Source of the DNA: Angiostrongylus vasorum
Lineage: Eukaryota > Nematoda > Chromadorea > Rhabditida > Metastrongylidae
Reading direction: 5' to 3'
NCBI GenBank assembly: GCA_018806985.1
Contig: JADANN010000032.1
Location: 152,001-216,000, forward strand
DNA length: 64,000 nucleotides
In this document: piece by piece, positions 43,901 to 54,902 of the stretch
Layout: every line of letters begins with the position of its first letter
How positions within the stretch are numbered: the stretch's first letter is position 1
Made by a program: the position numbers and the translations under genes
The notes under the pieces: model-generated
What the model saw: the letters and a program-made list of their open reading frames with translations, nothing else
What the model was told of the DNA's origin: nothing
The model's database searches: none

Positions 43901-44138
43901 GTAATCACCTTTTATTTACTGCCTATTCTTTTTTTCATGTCGGGGTTTGGAGTGAATTTTAACCACAATGATGCTGAGATATTTGCAGAACTCCGGACCA
44001 CAGGTATCTGCAGTGGGAATCGGACCCGTTATTACCCTTTCCGGGGACTACTGTGTTCGCCACCACACCATGCGGGTTCTTCGTTTCGCTGACTTCTCGG
44101 TCATGTTTTTAACCTATAGGTGTTATCAACTATCCAAA
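43901..44138 (-). repeat. Family B repeat flanked by target-site duplications
   Basis: Minus copy beginning at the ttttatttactgcctattc end and running through the tRNA-like part. It is bounded on both sides by ACTAATGTCAGT. The right-hand duplication is shared with the adjoining PLE copy 5. Confidence 0.75.
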
Positions 44139-44150
44139 ACTAATGTCAGT
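44139..44150. repeat. Target-site repeat, copy 2 of 3
   Basis: ACTAATGTCAGT between the family B repeat and PLE copy 5. Confidence 0.8.
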
Positions 44151-44257
44151 AACTCCCACGTCCGACTTTCTATTAACCTCGGCATTGATCAAGTAATTCT
44201 TCGTATTCTTGTTGAGCAGACACGAGGTGTTATTTTTTATTTTTTATTCACGAACAA

Positions 44258-44293
44258 GCTGACGTTTTTGGCGGATTTCGCCTTCCTCAGAGC
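44258..44293 (-). ncRNA. Hammerhead motif, core-mutated (PLE copy 5, left)
   Basis: CTGAGGA, stem II GGC/GCC and stem I are intact. The G of GAAA is replaced (AAAAAC), which should abolish activity. Confidence 0.55.
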
Positions 44294-44548
44294 CTGGAAA
44301 GGTCATGTTGACAGCAATCTATTCGGCCAAACACCTCCATAACCAAACAGATTCTAGGTCTAGAGAATTCGGTAAACGTAGTTGAAATGCCACCGAGTAA
44401 TCTTAGGCGCCAACTAGTTCGTAACCGCCTATATGACCATCTATGTGCAACGCAAAATTGCATAATTTGCCCTAATGGCAGAGACGGTGATTGCATGAGC
44501 TCGGGTACAGTTATCTGATGTCCTTTAAGGCGTGCGGAGACGAATACA

Positions 44549-44776
44549 TTGGGCGAAACGGGTAGACTACTCTGTGTCCGCAAAAAAGAACACCTAGTCG
44601 GTAAATGTAAACCAAATATCCCACTAGGCACGCATAGGACCCAGAGACATAACGCGGAGGACTTTGAAGTAGAGGTCACGATCCTCGCACGGGAATTGCG
44701 AACACAAGCGCGCAAAACTCTCGAGGCGTTCTGGATCATTTCCAGAAATCCGAAAATGAACCGCAGGGAAGAATAG
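44549..44776 (+). pseudogene. PLE GIY-YIG endonuclease fragment (copy 5)
   Basis: An open frame of 75 codons covering the second half of the GIY-YIG domain (GETGRLLCVR-KEHL) and the C-terminal LEAFWI motif. The Tyr-Ile-Gly part lies just upstream in a shifted or stopped frame. Confidence 0.75.
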
Positions 44777-45019
44777 CTTATTATCAAGCGTGATATTGGA
44801 GAATATATAAACCTATTATTCTGATGAGATGGACACATTACGCTTCCATGTGAACTCTGTGCGGTTGGTCTCCACGCGACATACTCAGTGGAAGCCTCAT
44901 AGAAAGCGGTGAGTGTGCAAAGCTGTGTTCAATGTGATTGAAATCTTGGTTCAGCGTTTTCTCTGTTCGGTTATGGAGGTGTTTGGCAGAATAGATTGCT
45001 GTCAACATGACCTTTCCAG

Positions 45020-45054
45020 GCTCTGAGGAAGGCGAAATCCGCCGAAACGTCAGC
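45020..45054 (+). ncRNA. Hammerhead ribozyme, type I, minimal (PLE copy 5, right)
   Basis: GCT-CTGAGGA-AGGC-loop-GCC-GAAAC-GTC-AGC. The core is intact and stem II has at least three strong pairs. Confidence 0.72.
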
Positions 45055-45116
45055 TTGTTCGTGAATAAAGAATAAAAATAACACCTCGTGTCTGCTCAAC
45101 AAGAATACGAAGAATT

Positions 45117-45128
45117 ACTAATGTCAGT
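45117..45128. repeat. Target-site repeat, copy 3 of 3
   Basis: ACTAATGTCAGT at the right edge of PLE copy 5. Confidence 0.8.
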
Positions 45129-45469
45129 CTTTCTTATGAAGATCTTCTTCTAATTTTGAGATCATATTTGCCTGGACTACCATCCTAAGAATGGGACTCG
45201 ATTGCTTACGAAACAAAGAACTCGAAATCTGAACAGATTCTAAGCTTATCTGGGCTCACCATGTAATGCTTTTGTTTCAGTGCTCTCTGTATAAGCAAAC
45301 AACGTCGTTGAACCCCAGATGTGATATGCGGTTGTTTTTAGTGACTGATTCAATATATATTATATTAATTTTCGTATTCTTCGTATAATTTTTTTCATGC
45401 TGATCAAAAGCGGCTGTTAACTTTGATTTTTTCCGTCAAAAGGACAGTTTGAGAAAATCCGTGATTACT

Positions 45470-45700
45470 GGCGTCTGGTTTGACCCTGCACTCTAGGCTA
45501 ATTTTGTCCCTCCGGCATCGCCAAATTAGTAATAAACTTGTCTGGAAGCGATAACGCCACTCGATTTATAAATGAGTAGTTCTCCACAAGTTTGTATAGG
45601 CTGGATATGCACTCAATTGCCTCCGCGATGCAACGAATGGTGCGGAATTCATAGTGTCCTTCAGGGATTGATCAACACCAAACTCTTCATCCTCTATACA
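45470..45700 (+). repeat. SINE family A, diverged, head damaged
   Basis: Body motifs (acttgtctggaag, gatatgcactcaattgcctcc, cttcagggattgatcaacacc) without a readable tRNA-like head. Confidence 0.6.
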
Positions 45701-46768
45701 TTTACTTCCTATACATGTAATTGATAGATAAGCTGGTGCGTCTACGACTTACTCCTTGTAATTGTATTTTCATATCAAAAGCGTTTGCGCTTGAAGTGTT
45801 TTATTCTCAAAAACTTTAGTCTTCGACGATTTCGTTTTGTCGATGAGTTTTGTGCTTCCAATGTGAGCATCTCAGAGTGCTCGACTCTCAACCAGCCTTC
45901 CTCTTCAACGAAGTTAATTTCCCATCCATTTCACTGCCGACTCGCTGATTTAATTCCACTCTCCACAAGGCGATTTACTTCATCATTACATTCGTCGTGT
46001 AGCTATCACCATAAAAATGGTGTTTCACTATCCATGTCGACGCACACTTCACAATAATCGCCTTTGCGACAATACGCTGCTTTTGGATGTGCCTGAGATC
46101 AGAACATTTAACCATTCGGGTAAAATCTGCCAGTTTTCGATAATTCTTGTTGTTTTCTGAGTAGAACTCGGATTACACCGCAATTTCAATTCCAAAGGTA
46201 AAATCATTGTTTCACAAGATTTTCCTTTCTTGATGTCCCAAAAGCCTTGCCACGTCGCCCCCCAGGTTGTCATCATTTGGCAAATGGCATGTTGTTTCCC
46301 GATTAGCAGTAATACGTGGCAATGGTTTATTTTCAAATGAGCTTAGCTTCCTTTTTGAAATGTTCACCTTCTTACCTTGAGAGATCTTGTTGGGGAACGA
46401 ACACTTGTTGTCCGTCGCATTTCACACGAGCGATAAAGAATTGAGGTAGTAACGCTGCTCTAAGATCGGGAAAGTTTTTAGAAGATGGACAAATGAATCT
46501 AGGGAATAGCTCATATCTTCACCGCAGAACCTATGCGATCATATTGCTTGAATATTCCAACTGCTGGTGTCTTTTGCGTCTAGTCTTACGGAGATTTCAA
46601 ACGCTGGTGTTCTGTTAAACGTAGACGCGAAATTCGTCGAATGGGCGTGAGACAATTATCTGTAGTATTGCAGCATTATGAAGAAACAAGAAAGAAAAAA
46701 TATCCATCTAACGTTATAGTTCTTCATTTTTTTCATCTTCCACATAACACTTTGCTTATTCTTTTTGG
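45701..46768. other. Spacer, nothing firm
   Basis: Frames at 45,785-46,057 (plus) and 46,049-46,336 (minus) show no domain or splice support. Confidence 0.35.
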
Positions 46769-47040
46769 TTGTGTGGTAGCACGGCGGTTAAAGGTGCCAT
46801 ACAATACACAAGCAGTCGTTGTTTCGATCTGGCGTTCTAGATCAACCATTCATGGCCGACGAATTTGTATCAGCCTTGTCTGGGAAGATAAAAACGATGG
46901 CTTGATGTATCGAAGAGCCATCGCATGGCATTGTATGCATTCATATGTGCATACAATGCCTCTATAATGGTAGGAATGAAGTCGAATGCATGGCACATTA
47001 GGGATTGGTCCAAGCTGAATGGTTTGTCCTTCATGCTTTT
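46769..47040 (+). repeat. SINE family A, diverged, with internal hairpin
   Basis: Head GTGTGGTAGCACGGCGG, body and gtcgaatgcatggcacatt tail. A perfect 13-bp inverted repeat with an 8-base loop lies at 46,927-46,960. Confidence 0.65.
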
Positions 47041-47675
47041 ATGTGTTGTTTATTAATGTGACCTAGTTATCGCACTTTCGCTTATCATCGGCTTAGTCAC
47101 CTGGCACCAGGCTCTTTTACCTCCTTTACACAAGGCAGTTGTTGTTGGTATTACTATCCGTCGATAATAATTTGTTTTTTCAACGAATAATCTACCCTGA
47201 AGCAGTCTTAAACAATTTTACCAACTTCGTTTAAGCTCAACAATTTGAACAAGTTGATTATTTTGCTACCGAAGTTAAATGACATCATACTCATCTTCAC
47301 ATGTTTGTTATAAGTAGACGAAGGGCCAACGAACAATGAAGTAGTCAGGTTAGGTAAGACAAACCAGTCAACTAAGCGTTGGAAAAAATCTTGGAGACCT
47401 CGAATGCGTTTTGACTTTATGTTTTTTTAGCTCAGGACTGGTCGTGATCATCAACGTGTCGTAATAGACGACGATATATCACAGTCTCAAATAGACACAT
47501 TTACAATCTTGTCACGATGCCATTCGTTGAGATTAATCGGTTTCTATTGTGTATGCAGATACAAGTCTTTATATGGTCACGTTACAACTCTTACTTTTTG
47601 TGTTGGTTGAGAACAGTTCAGTTGAAAACTCATCAAACTTATGGAACTGCAATTTTTTAACGAGAGCTGGAACGG
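47041..47675. other. Spacer with a short shared repeat
   Basis: About 47,110-47,170 resembles 26,195-26,250. No gene is supported. Confidence 0.35.
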
Positions 47676-47932
47676 CCCATGTAGAGCAGTAGTTTGAAGT
47701 GCCCATAATAGCTGTCGGTACGATCCCGTGCTTCAGGCTCACCAACCACTACACGCGCCCGAGGTCGGCAAATTGGCACCAGAGCTGCCTGGAATTAAGG
47801 AAGCGCTGACTTGATACATCGGTAAGGCATCGCGAGTCACTGTATAGGCAAGACATGCAATCTCTAGTGACGCTTGATGAGCTCGAATTCATGGCGCATC
47901 CTTCAAAGACTGCTCAGCGCCGTGAGCTTTAG
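47676..47932 (+). repeat. SINE family A, diverged
   Basis: Head CATGTAGAGCAGTAG with GGTACGATCCC, body gaggtcggcaaattgg, end cgccgtgagcttt. Confidence 0.65.
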
Positions 47933-48131
47933 AGCTCTTAACGGTGGCAGATTTATGCAGTTCATGAGAACTTTAATGAGCCCATGCCCTTTTCGACTAT
48001 GTATTAACTTATGCTGCAATGCAAAAATTAAAAAAGTAAAAATATTCGTCAAACTGCGCAATCCACTCACTTATTTCTACTTGCTTATTCTCATATTTGC
48101 TGAAATCCCTTAGGCAACTGCAGTAAAATCC

Positions 48132-48375
48132 TAAAATGCATTCGTGTTGATCAAGCCCCTGAATGATTCGATATTCATTCGACTTTTTAAAACTGACTGA
48201 GAGGCCTTAATGATGCATCGAGGCCATGTTTTTTATCCTCCCAGACAAGTCTGCTAGCGATTTCCTGACCCCCCACGGAAGGATGGAAACCTTGGTTTGC
48301 CATGGACACGAGATCATACCAACAACGACGTTTCTATTGCAAGGCGCCTCTAATTACTTTTGCTACACGCACGCC
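48132..48375 (-). repeat. SINE family A, diverged
   Basis: Minus copy. Body tcccagacaagtctgctagcg, head at right ending gctacacgcacgcc. Confidence 0.6.
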
Positions 48376-48718
48376 ATCAATTAGAGCATGCTGTGGAAAT
48401 GGTTCACCGTGTCACTGTTTCAAGACTTCAAAAAAAAAGAAGACTTCAACTTCGACAACACTTCGCTTGTATTTGGAATGGATAACGATATTTTAACGGG
48501 AGAATTCTCCAATGTTTTCTGAACCATCACAAAAGACTATTGTGACTGCTGACCAGGAACATATTACTGAAAAGTAGCCGATTTTGTTTAGAAGATTTAC
48601 ACCGTCAATTCACATTTACTTCAGTTAATAATTGAGAGTTTCAAACAGGCAGCAGTAAAACTTCCATTCGTCCGCGTAAGCATAAAGCCCTTATCAGATC
48701 TCTGGTATTTTATCACTA

Positions 48719-49026
48719 AAACCGCTGTAGAGCGCATGTGGCGCAGTGGTTGGAGGCGCCCTGCAGCAAACACGTGGAATCGATCCGCGCGCCCATGGCT
48801 CACCAAGCCTTCCATCCCTCCGGGGTCGACAAATTGGTACCAGACTTGTTACGGAGGATAGCAGCACTGGCTCGATAGAACGGTAGGCGTGCGCGAGTCA
48901 TTGTAAAGGCCAGATATGCATCCAATCACCTCCAACGAATACTTAATGAGGTCGAATGCATGGTGCATCCTTCAGGGACTGATCATCCCCGAGAGCTCGA
49001 TCCTTTCTTTTTTTGAAACCACTGTA
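48719..49026 (+). repeat. SINE family A, near consensus, with target-site duplication
   Basis: Element 48,730-49,015. Head with box A TGGCGCAGTGG and box B GGAATCGATCC. AAACCGCTGTA (48,719-48,729) and AAACCACTGTA (49,016-49,026) form an 11-base duplication with one mismatch. This is the clearest plus-strand reference copy of the family. Confidence 0.88.
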
Positions 49027-49716
49027 AATAAAGTGAATAAAAGGAGGAATTCACAAAGAACTCTCCTTGTCTTACCATCCTTTGAACAATAACGAAGCCC
49101 AGCCAATTAGGTAACTCCGCGACGTAATCGAAGGAGGTTACTGGGTGCAAGCTTGAGTTTGCTGGTGATTTATGGGATCATAACTTATGAAGGTTTTCTT
49201 TCTCTCTGCACATCCATTTCGTAAGAAACCGAGAACGCATGCTAAAAAGAAATATACCTATGGTGGTAACTCTTGACCGCACTAAAAAATTCCTCTGGGC
49301 ATGCTACACTTTTGCTTCACATATGCAAACAAGTCATTTTTTACCAGTAAAGAGCAATAAACTAGGTTCGAGACCAGCGTTATCTTCTATTTTTTGATGT
49401 AGAACTGGTTTTTTTTGAGAGCAATTTGCTGCACTCGTCAATCTTTTTTGCGTTTCTTCGTCTCAAAACCATCGGTTTTTTGTGTGCTCTCCAGTCAGCT
49501 GGCACGTTCCCAGTGGACTCCTCTACGAAGTTGCCTTCCACTTCTTTAAAACTGGACATATCAACCGATTTACTGGTTATTTCAATGTTTCACCGACAAC
49601 AGCCGGGAAATAACAGCAAACACTTAGTATGAAAAGTTCGAGGTGATTCAAGAGAAATTCTTTTCGTGTTGAGACTAATAACACGTCTTCCAATATTTCT
49701 CAGAAACGACTTTGCA
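49015..49716. other. Spacer, no feature
   Basis: No frame with domain support. Low-complexity T-rich DNA in places. Confidence 0.4.
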
Positions 49717-49955
49717 TTACCACAATGACGCTGAGATATTTGCAAAACTCCTGACCGCAGATGTCTGCGGTGGGGAATGAACGCGCTATTATCCTTTGCG
49801 AGGGCTAACGCGTTCACTACTACATCATGCGGGTCCTTCGTTTCGCCTGTCTCTCAGCTAGTTCTATCGATCAGTACCATCAGCAATCACCCGTCAACGG
49901 GATTGGGAGCTCGAATAGACATTGAACCCAGTTAACCTGAAGCTGCAGTCATGTT
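49717..49955 (-). repeat. Family B repeat abutting a PLE end
   Basis: Minus copy from ttaccacaatgacgctgag to gttgaaccc-gttaa-ctgaagctgcag. PLE copy 6 starts within a few bases of its right end. Confidence 0.7.
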
Positions 49956-50044
49956 ATATTAACCTCGGCCTCGAACACTAATTCGCTGTTTCCTTGATGA
50001 GCGCACATGAGTTTTTTTGCTGTACTATTTATTTATCTACAAAA

Positions 50045-50079
50045 GCTGACGGTTCGTTGGATTTCAGCTTCTTCAGAAA
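50045..50079 (-). ncRNA. Decayed hammerhead motif (PLE copy 6)
   Basis: CTGAAGA and the GTC/AGC end remain. GAAAC reads GAACC and stem II is broken. Confidence 0.4.
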
Positions 50080-50250
50080 ACGGAAAAAAGCAAGTTAACT
50101 GCACCCCCAGTCAGCCGAACACCTCCATCACCCCAAAGGAAAAACCGCGATATCCAGATTTCAATCACTTCGGAAACAAAGCAACTCTTTCACGCATTCA
50201 GTGCTTTCTAGAAATCTTTAACTGAGTATTCCACGTGGAGACCAACTATA

Positions 50251-50305
50251 CGGAAATCACATAGGTGTATAATGTGGTGCGGAAATCACATAGGTGTATA
50301 ATGTG
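50251..50305. repeat. Short tandem duplication
   Basis: A 26-base unit (cggaaatcacataggtgtat...) occurs at 50,251-50,276 and 50,280-50,305, identical copies. Confidence 0.9.
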
Positions 50306-50467
50306 CACCTCTGACGTTAAAATATTCGTCTACGATATTTGGTCACATTACGCATAATAGCAAAGCATTCCTCGCGGAAATCAAGGTCAGTTTACGATAG
50401 TATAATACTAATAGCACACTTTCACCTACCGCGTCCTTTCAAATACCCTCACTAGATAGGCCGGTAG

Positions 50468-50730
50468 AGAAAAACGCTCGAGGTTTATCAATTCCTAAGG
50501 GATGGGGAGAGACGGAGGGGTACATTCGACCTCATTAAGCAGCAATGATCAAATGGATAGTTGTCCTATAGACCTAAGTATGATTGCCTATCGATCAAGT
50601 TTGCGAAGCTATCTAAGCAAGCCTGTCACCAATTTGAAGACCCGGATTGAAAACACCTTTGGTTAGAGCTGGCATTTGGCTCAAACCAATTATGTGCGCG
50701 CGAACAACCTCTGACCGCTGTCTATACTCC
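50468..50730 (-). repeat. SINE family A, strongly diverged
   Basis: Body order is kept (gtttatcaattcctaaggga, attcgacctcattaagca, caagcctgtcaccaatttg) and the head at the right is barely recognisable. Confidence 0.5.
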
Positions 50731-50770
50731 AAGATATCTGTAATCCGAAACACTTTGTGTAGCTTTTTTC

Positions 50771-50773
<3 letters not shown>

Positions 50774-50801
<28 letters not shown>
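50774..50801. repeat. (TA)n microsatellite
   Basis: About fourteen perfect TA units. Confidence 0.9.
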
Positions 50802-50805
<4 letters not shown>

Positions 50806-51344
50806 CAATGATTTTAATTAAACAACTAACAAAATTGGGGTATTGGTCGACGACCGACGTATACCACTAAACTCACACTGCTCTTGCAATAAACTATATA
50901 GTTCACATTCGACCTCTGCTGGCACATCGATTCTCTTCATGGAAGTCTGGAAGTTTTCCCACAGGAGTACTTTAAGAGCCGAGATGTCATCACCACTGCT
51001 CCGTTGTTATTAAACACATCAGATATAATAGGGGATGGGGTTCTTTTGAAAAAATATTGTGCTAGAAAAACCCTTCTCCGGTGCTCTAGTGAAAGCTAAA
51101 TAAACGGTACCAGCTCACCAAGCAAACCAAATAAATTCCCATCCTTTTCATTTCCTAAGAAACAAATCCATCCCATAAAAAGAACTCCCAAGTGACTCAA
51201 CTGGCATCTTATGAACTGGAGTCAAGAACGCTAACATGCATGGAAAAAAACTGCTTATGGTAATGTTCAAAAGCACTGAGAATACAAAAGACAATTTTAA
51301 GAAGATCGGCGAACACTGGCGAGGAAGAGATTAAACAACCTATT

Positions 51345-51870
51345 CTACAACAACAATGATGTAGAGATATTTACAAAACTCGAGACCTCAGGTGAGCTTC
51401 GAACGGCGACTACCCTTTGCGTGTCTTTACGTGTTGCTCACTGCCACAAAAGTACTTGCCTCACCTTTCTCTCAGCCAATTTTTACCCGGTGCTATTACC
51501 AACCATTCGTCAACGGGAATCACATGCGGAGCGCAAATCGGCATTGTCACAGTGTTATGATAGGGTATTGTGAGAAATATAACTAAGGGTATTGTGAGAA
51601 ATATAACTATAATGATGGTGAGATATTTGCAAAACACGGGCAGGCAGGTGAGCTTCGAAACTGGTATTACCGTTTCCACTGACGACGGATTGCTGATAGC
51701 ACCGCTAGGGGAAGAAACTGACTGAAAGAATGGCAGAGCAATGGCCTCGCTGGTGCAGTGGATGGACCGCGAAAAGGAAATCAGAGGTTTGAAGCTCACC
51801 TGGGACTTCGAGTTTTGATAGCTGCACATCATTTTGGTTGCATTTCACGTAATACCCTACCATGAAAGAA
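51345..51870. repeat. Family B cluster: two minus copies then a plus copy
   Basis: Minus 51,345-51,560, partial minus 51,596-51,676, plus 51,680-51,870. A 24-base unit is tandemly duplicated at 51,562-51,609 exactly at the join. The inner minus/plus pair is back to back. Confidence 0.65.
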
Positions 51871-53505
51871 TAATAGGCATAAAATAAAAAGGCAAACCTA
51901 TTCAGCAGTTTGTTCTAAGGAAAAGGCGAAAACCTGCTCATCGAGTTTTCAATGTATTTATCTCATTCTCGCGCATGCACACTGACATTTTTATCCGGTT
52001 AGGTGATTACGCTCTCGACAAAAGGACTGAAATCAGAAGTGTAATGCTTAGCCTTAGTGCTAGCAGAAGCCACCGTTCAGCTCTGTTGAGCTAGACAGGG
52101 CAATAAAGGTTTTACTGGTAACATCTTGAGCTATGATAAGCAGGTTTGCAGGTGATGGAAATCGTATACAAAATGTCACCTGTGAAGCGACATGATATGT
52201 CTCGGAATATCTATAGGTTAACAGTACAACCTCATATTCCGATTTGAATTGCATAATAGATGAAAAGTGTGCCCACTGGACTTTCTTTCTAAATATTCAA
52301 AATTTAATGCTTTTTTCGTTCCTTATCTATCAAAGCCAGTTGTTATAGTTCTATTTTAGCTGGGATCAAAGTGATACACCTCTAAGTACCATGTAACCCA
52401 CGCCCGAGACTAGCGTACAAAACCGAGTTGGTCTTAGCGATTTCTTCATAAACTATATTACGACAACGTAGATTTCTAGGCACCACAAGCTTTACGAAAA
52501 GGTATGGTAAATAGGAGCATTTTGAGCTAGAATTCTTCAATACAAATTAATTCTCTGAAGAAAAAAAACAGGCAAAAATGGGGAGCGAACGCCTACGCCT
52601 TTGATTTCCATACAGGAACTACAACATATTTCCTCTTTGCTGCTCACCACTCTTTGAAGCAAATGTGCTGTGCAGATTCGCTATTATCTTTTTTAAGTGG
52701 CGCGTTCATCTCCGGAGGGACAACGGATCTCTTTTAGAAAACCCATCAGATGTCAGCAGACCGCGCCATCCTGCCTTTGAAATCGGACTGCTCATCCATC
52801 CTATGATGTTGCAGTTATAATCTTATATGACGATGCAGCACCAGGATATCAAAAATGACTTAGACACCTCAACAATGCAAAAACGTAGGCTTTCAAATAT
52901 CGCGGTGAGCATAATGTCTAGCCTCTTATTTAATGCGTATTCTTTTAGTAGAGTATCCCCATAAAGGGTCATCGTGGGTTCAAAGCTGGCATGGGGTTCT
53001 GAGTTTTGCAAATACCTCAACATCATTGTGGTTATCTTGGAAATATTTGCAGATCTGCTTCAAAGAAGCGTCAGCATTAAGGCTGCTTTAGAATGCTGAC
53101 GTCTCATGCGTGGCTTACAACTTTCAGAACTTTTAAGTACTTTAAAGGTCGAGTTCGTGTTCGTTGCTCAGAGCATGTCAACTTACACAGACAAGCTTTT
53201 CTTTAGTTCTTAGTTTTAAAAACTAGTTAACTAACTTTTCCTTGAAACGATGGTCGGTATGATAGCAAAAAACAAAGAACAGGAATACGATTTTGCAAAC
53301 AAAAAAAGCAGCCACGGTAATACAAAAGTCTTGTTGCGGAGCTTGGCATATGTTGCCCCCATAACATAACGTTGGAACATAGCTGCTTACCTATGCACAG
53401 CGACGCAATAATTTTATAAACCGACTCTCACTTAACATCGTTACGAATAGCAATTCTGTTTTTTCATCGACGAGCTAAGATGAGGTTGTTATTGAGGTTT
53501 TATTC
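51871..53505. other. Spacer with one family B fragment
   Basis: 52,960-53,036 is the end of a family B plus copy (tttgcaaatacctcaacatcattgtgg). No gene was recognised elsewhere. Confidence 0.4.
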
Positions 53506-53540
53506 GGCTAAAGTTTCGACCCTTCGTGTTCTTCAGACCC
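53506..53540 (-). ncRNA. Hammerhead-like motif, second PLE-end family
   Basis: Minus strand: GGGT - CTGAAGA - stem II - GAAAC - TTT - AGCC. Core blocks are intact, stem I has one mismatch. The outer flank gttttattcggcta matches 26,035-26,050. Confidence 0.5.
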
Positions 53541-54197
53541 GGATTGATCCTAATCGATCATCCACATTCGCTCATCCTCGCAGTGTGGATCGTCATAGAC
53601 GAATATTCTGGAGTAGAGCACAGTTTGACTGAGATATCCTCACTCGACAGTGTCCTTCTATGCAGAAATTAACTCGAGTCAGTGCGGCTCTGCAGAATGT
53701 CAAAGCGCCGAAACACTGGCCGAATAGAAAACTTCACCAACCTCGTGTTAGCTTATCAACGAAAAAACGCAGTTCTTACTGATTTCGATCACATTTTTAT
53801 TATTAATTCTAGCTACTCAAAAGATAAGGTTAGGCGGAGATCACTACCACTGCCAAGAATTGTACATCGTTTTTGAAGAAATTGTTCAACATAAGAAGAG
53901 CAGCATCCTTGCGCAGCTTTGAGCATGGGATTTCTTCGAAGTGGGTAAACGTATTGGGAAAGGAGATTAAAGGGAAAAATACGAAGATTTGTTTCTTATT
54001 CAAGATTTCATCGTCTTCCCTTCATTGTCTTCATTGCCTTCTCAAGAGATGACGAAGATTGGTCGAGTTTGGTAAAAGTGCTCCTATACAAATAGAATAG
54101 GAGCTTTATTTTTTATACTTATGTCATATGTCATATTTCACTAACTTTTGTCTTTTTTCTTCCTACTAGATTCTTTAGATTGTAATACTCTTAATAA
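53541..54197. other. Spacer
   Basis: A 40-base piece near 53,739 (aacctcgtgttagcttatcaa) recurs at about 19,918. No gene. Confidence 0.35.
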
Positions 54198-54461
54198 AGA
54201 AAGGATAAAGCTCTTGGCGTTGATCTATCCCTAAGGTATGCACCATGTACTCGACTTCATAAAGCATCATTTGGAGGTGATTGAATGCATATCTGGCCTT
54301 TACAATGACTCTTAGTGGCCTACCGATGTATCGAGACAGTGATCAATTCGCCGACTCCGGAGAGATGGAGGGCTCGATGGGTCATGGGCGCCGGAATCGA
54401 TTCCACGTTTGTGTTGTAGGACGCCTCTGACCACTGCGCCAAACCACAGTACTCTTAATAA
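54186..54461 (-). repeat. SINE family A with perfect 12-base target-site duplication
   Basis: Element 54,198-54,449, minus. TACTCTTAATAA flanks it at 54,186-54,197 and 54,450-54,461. The body lacks about 40 bases around gacagtgatcaattcg compared with 48,730-49,015. Head and tail are well conserved. Confidence 0.92.
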
Positions 54462-54902
54462 CATAAGTAAATGTGCCAGTTATCTAAATTATAACAAAAG
54501 TTAAGCACCTTTTTATACCATTCAGAGGCATTAAACCCAAATTTTCCATCATTTTTTTATCCCTGGATTGATGACTACTCATTGCTACTCCGGCTAATCG
54601 TTAAACCCTCTGGAAATTACCGGAAACATGTCGTTGTTCCGAAAAATTCTAAAAATGTTAGACAAAACATTTTCTGGTGGCAAATAATGGACCAAGCATA
54701 TTGCGTTACTATGCGAGGTATGAGCGAAGCTTCCTAGTTCTCCGCAGTTTCGAAAGATCATTTATCGAGTCCTGACTTCTAAACGCTTAGGTCGCTGATT
54801 TCGTTTCCACCCAAATCGAGAGCGAAGAACGTCACGTGCACTGAAAAGCATTTTCAAGCTTCCAGAACGAGTTCGTTATTACAGAACACTATTATTACAT
54901 TG

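Larger units (their letters stand above)
44151..45116 (+). mobile_element. Internally deleted Penelope-like element (PLE copy 5)
   Basis: This 966-base element has perfect 12-base target-site duplications. Inverted arms lie at 44,192-44,352 and about 44,962-45,119. Between them only the linker and GIY-YIG region remain (about 44,360-44,776), with the RT missing. The left end carries the cgactttctattaacctcggcattga tail that copy 2 has at its left end. It has stops in the GIY-YIG frame. Movement, if any, would need proteins from a complete copy. Confidence 0.85.
49957..50305 (-). mobile_element. PLE end fragment (copy 6)
   Basis: It starts with the tattaacctcggc tail, then a decayed hammerhead (50,045-50,079), then sequence matching the untranslated 3' region of copy 5 in reverse orientation up to 50,305. 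Its inner part contains a 26-base segment repeated with a 29-base period. Confidence 0.6.

Noticed and set aside
48730..48800. tRNA-like box A/box B sequence as a real tRNA gene
   Set aside because: It is the head of SINE family A. The acceptor stem does not close and the unit recurs with a common body.
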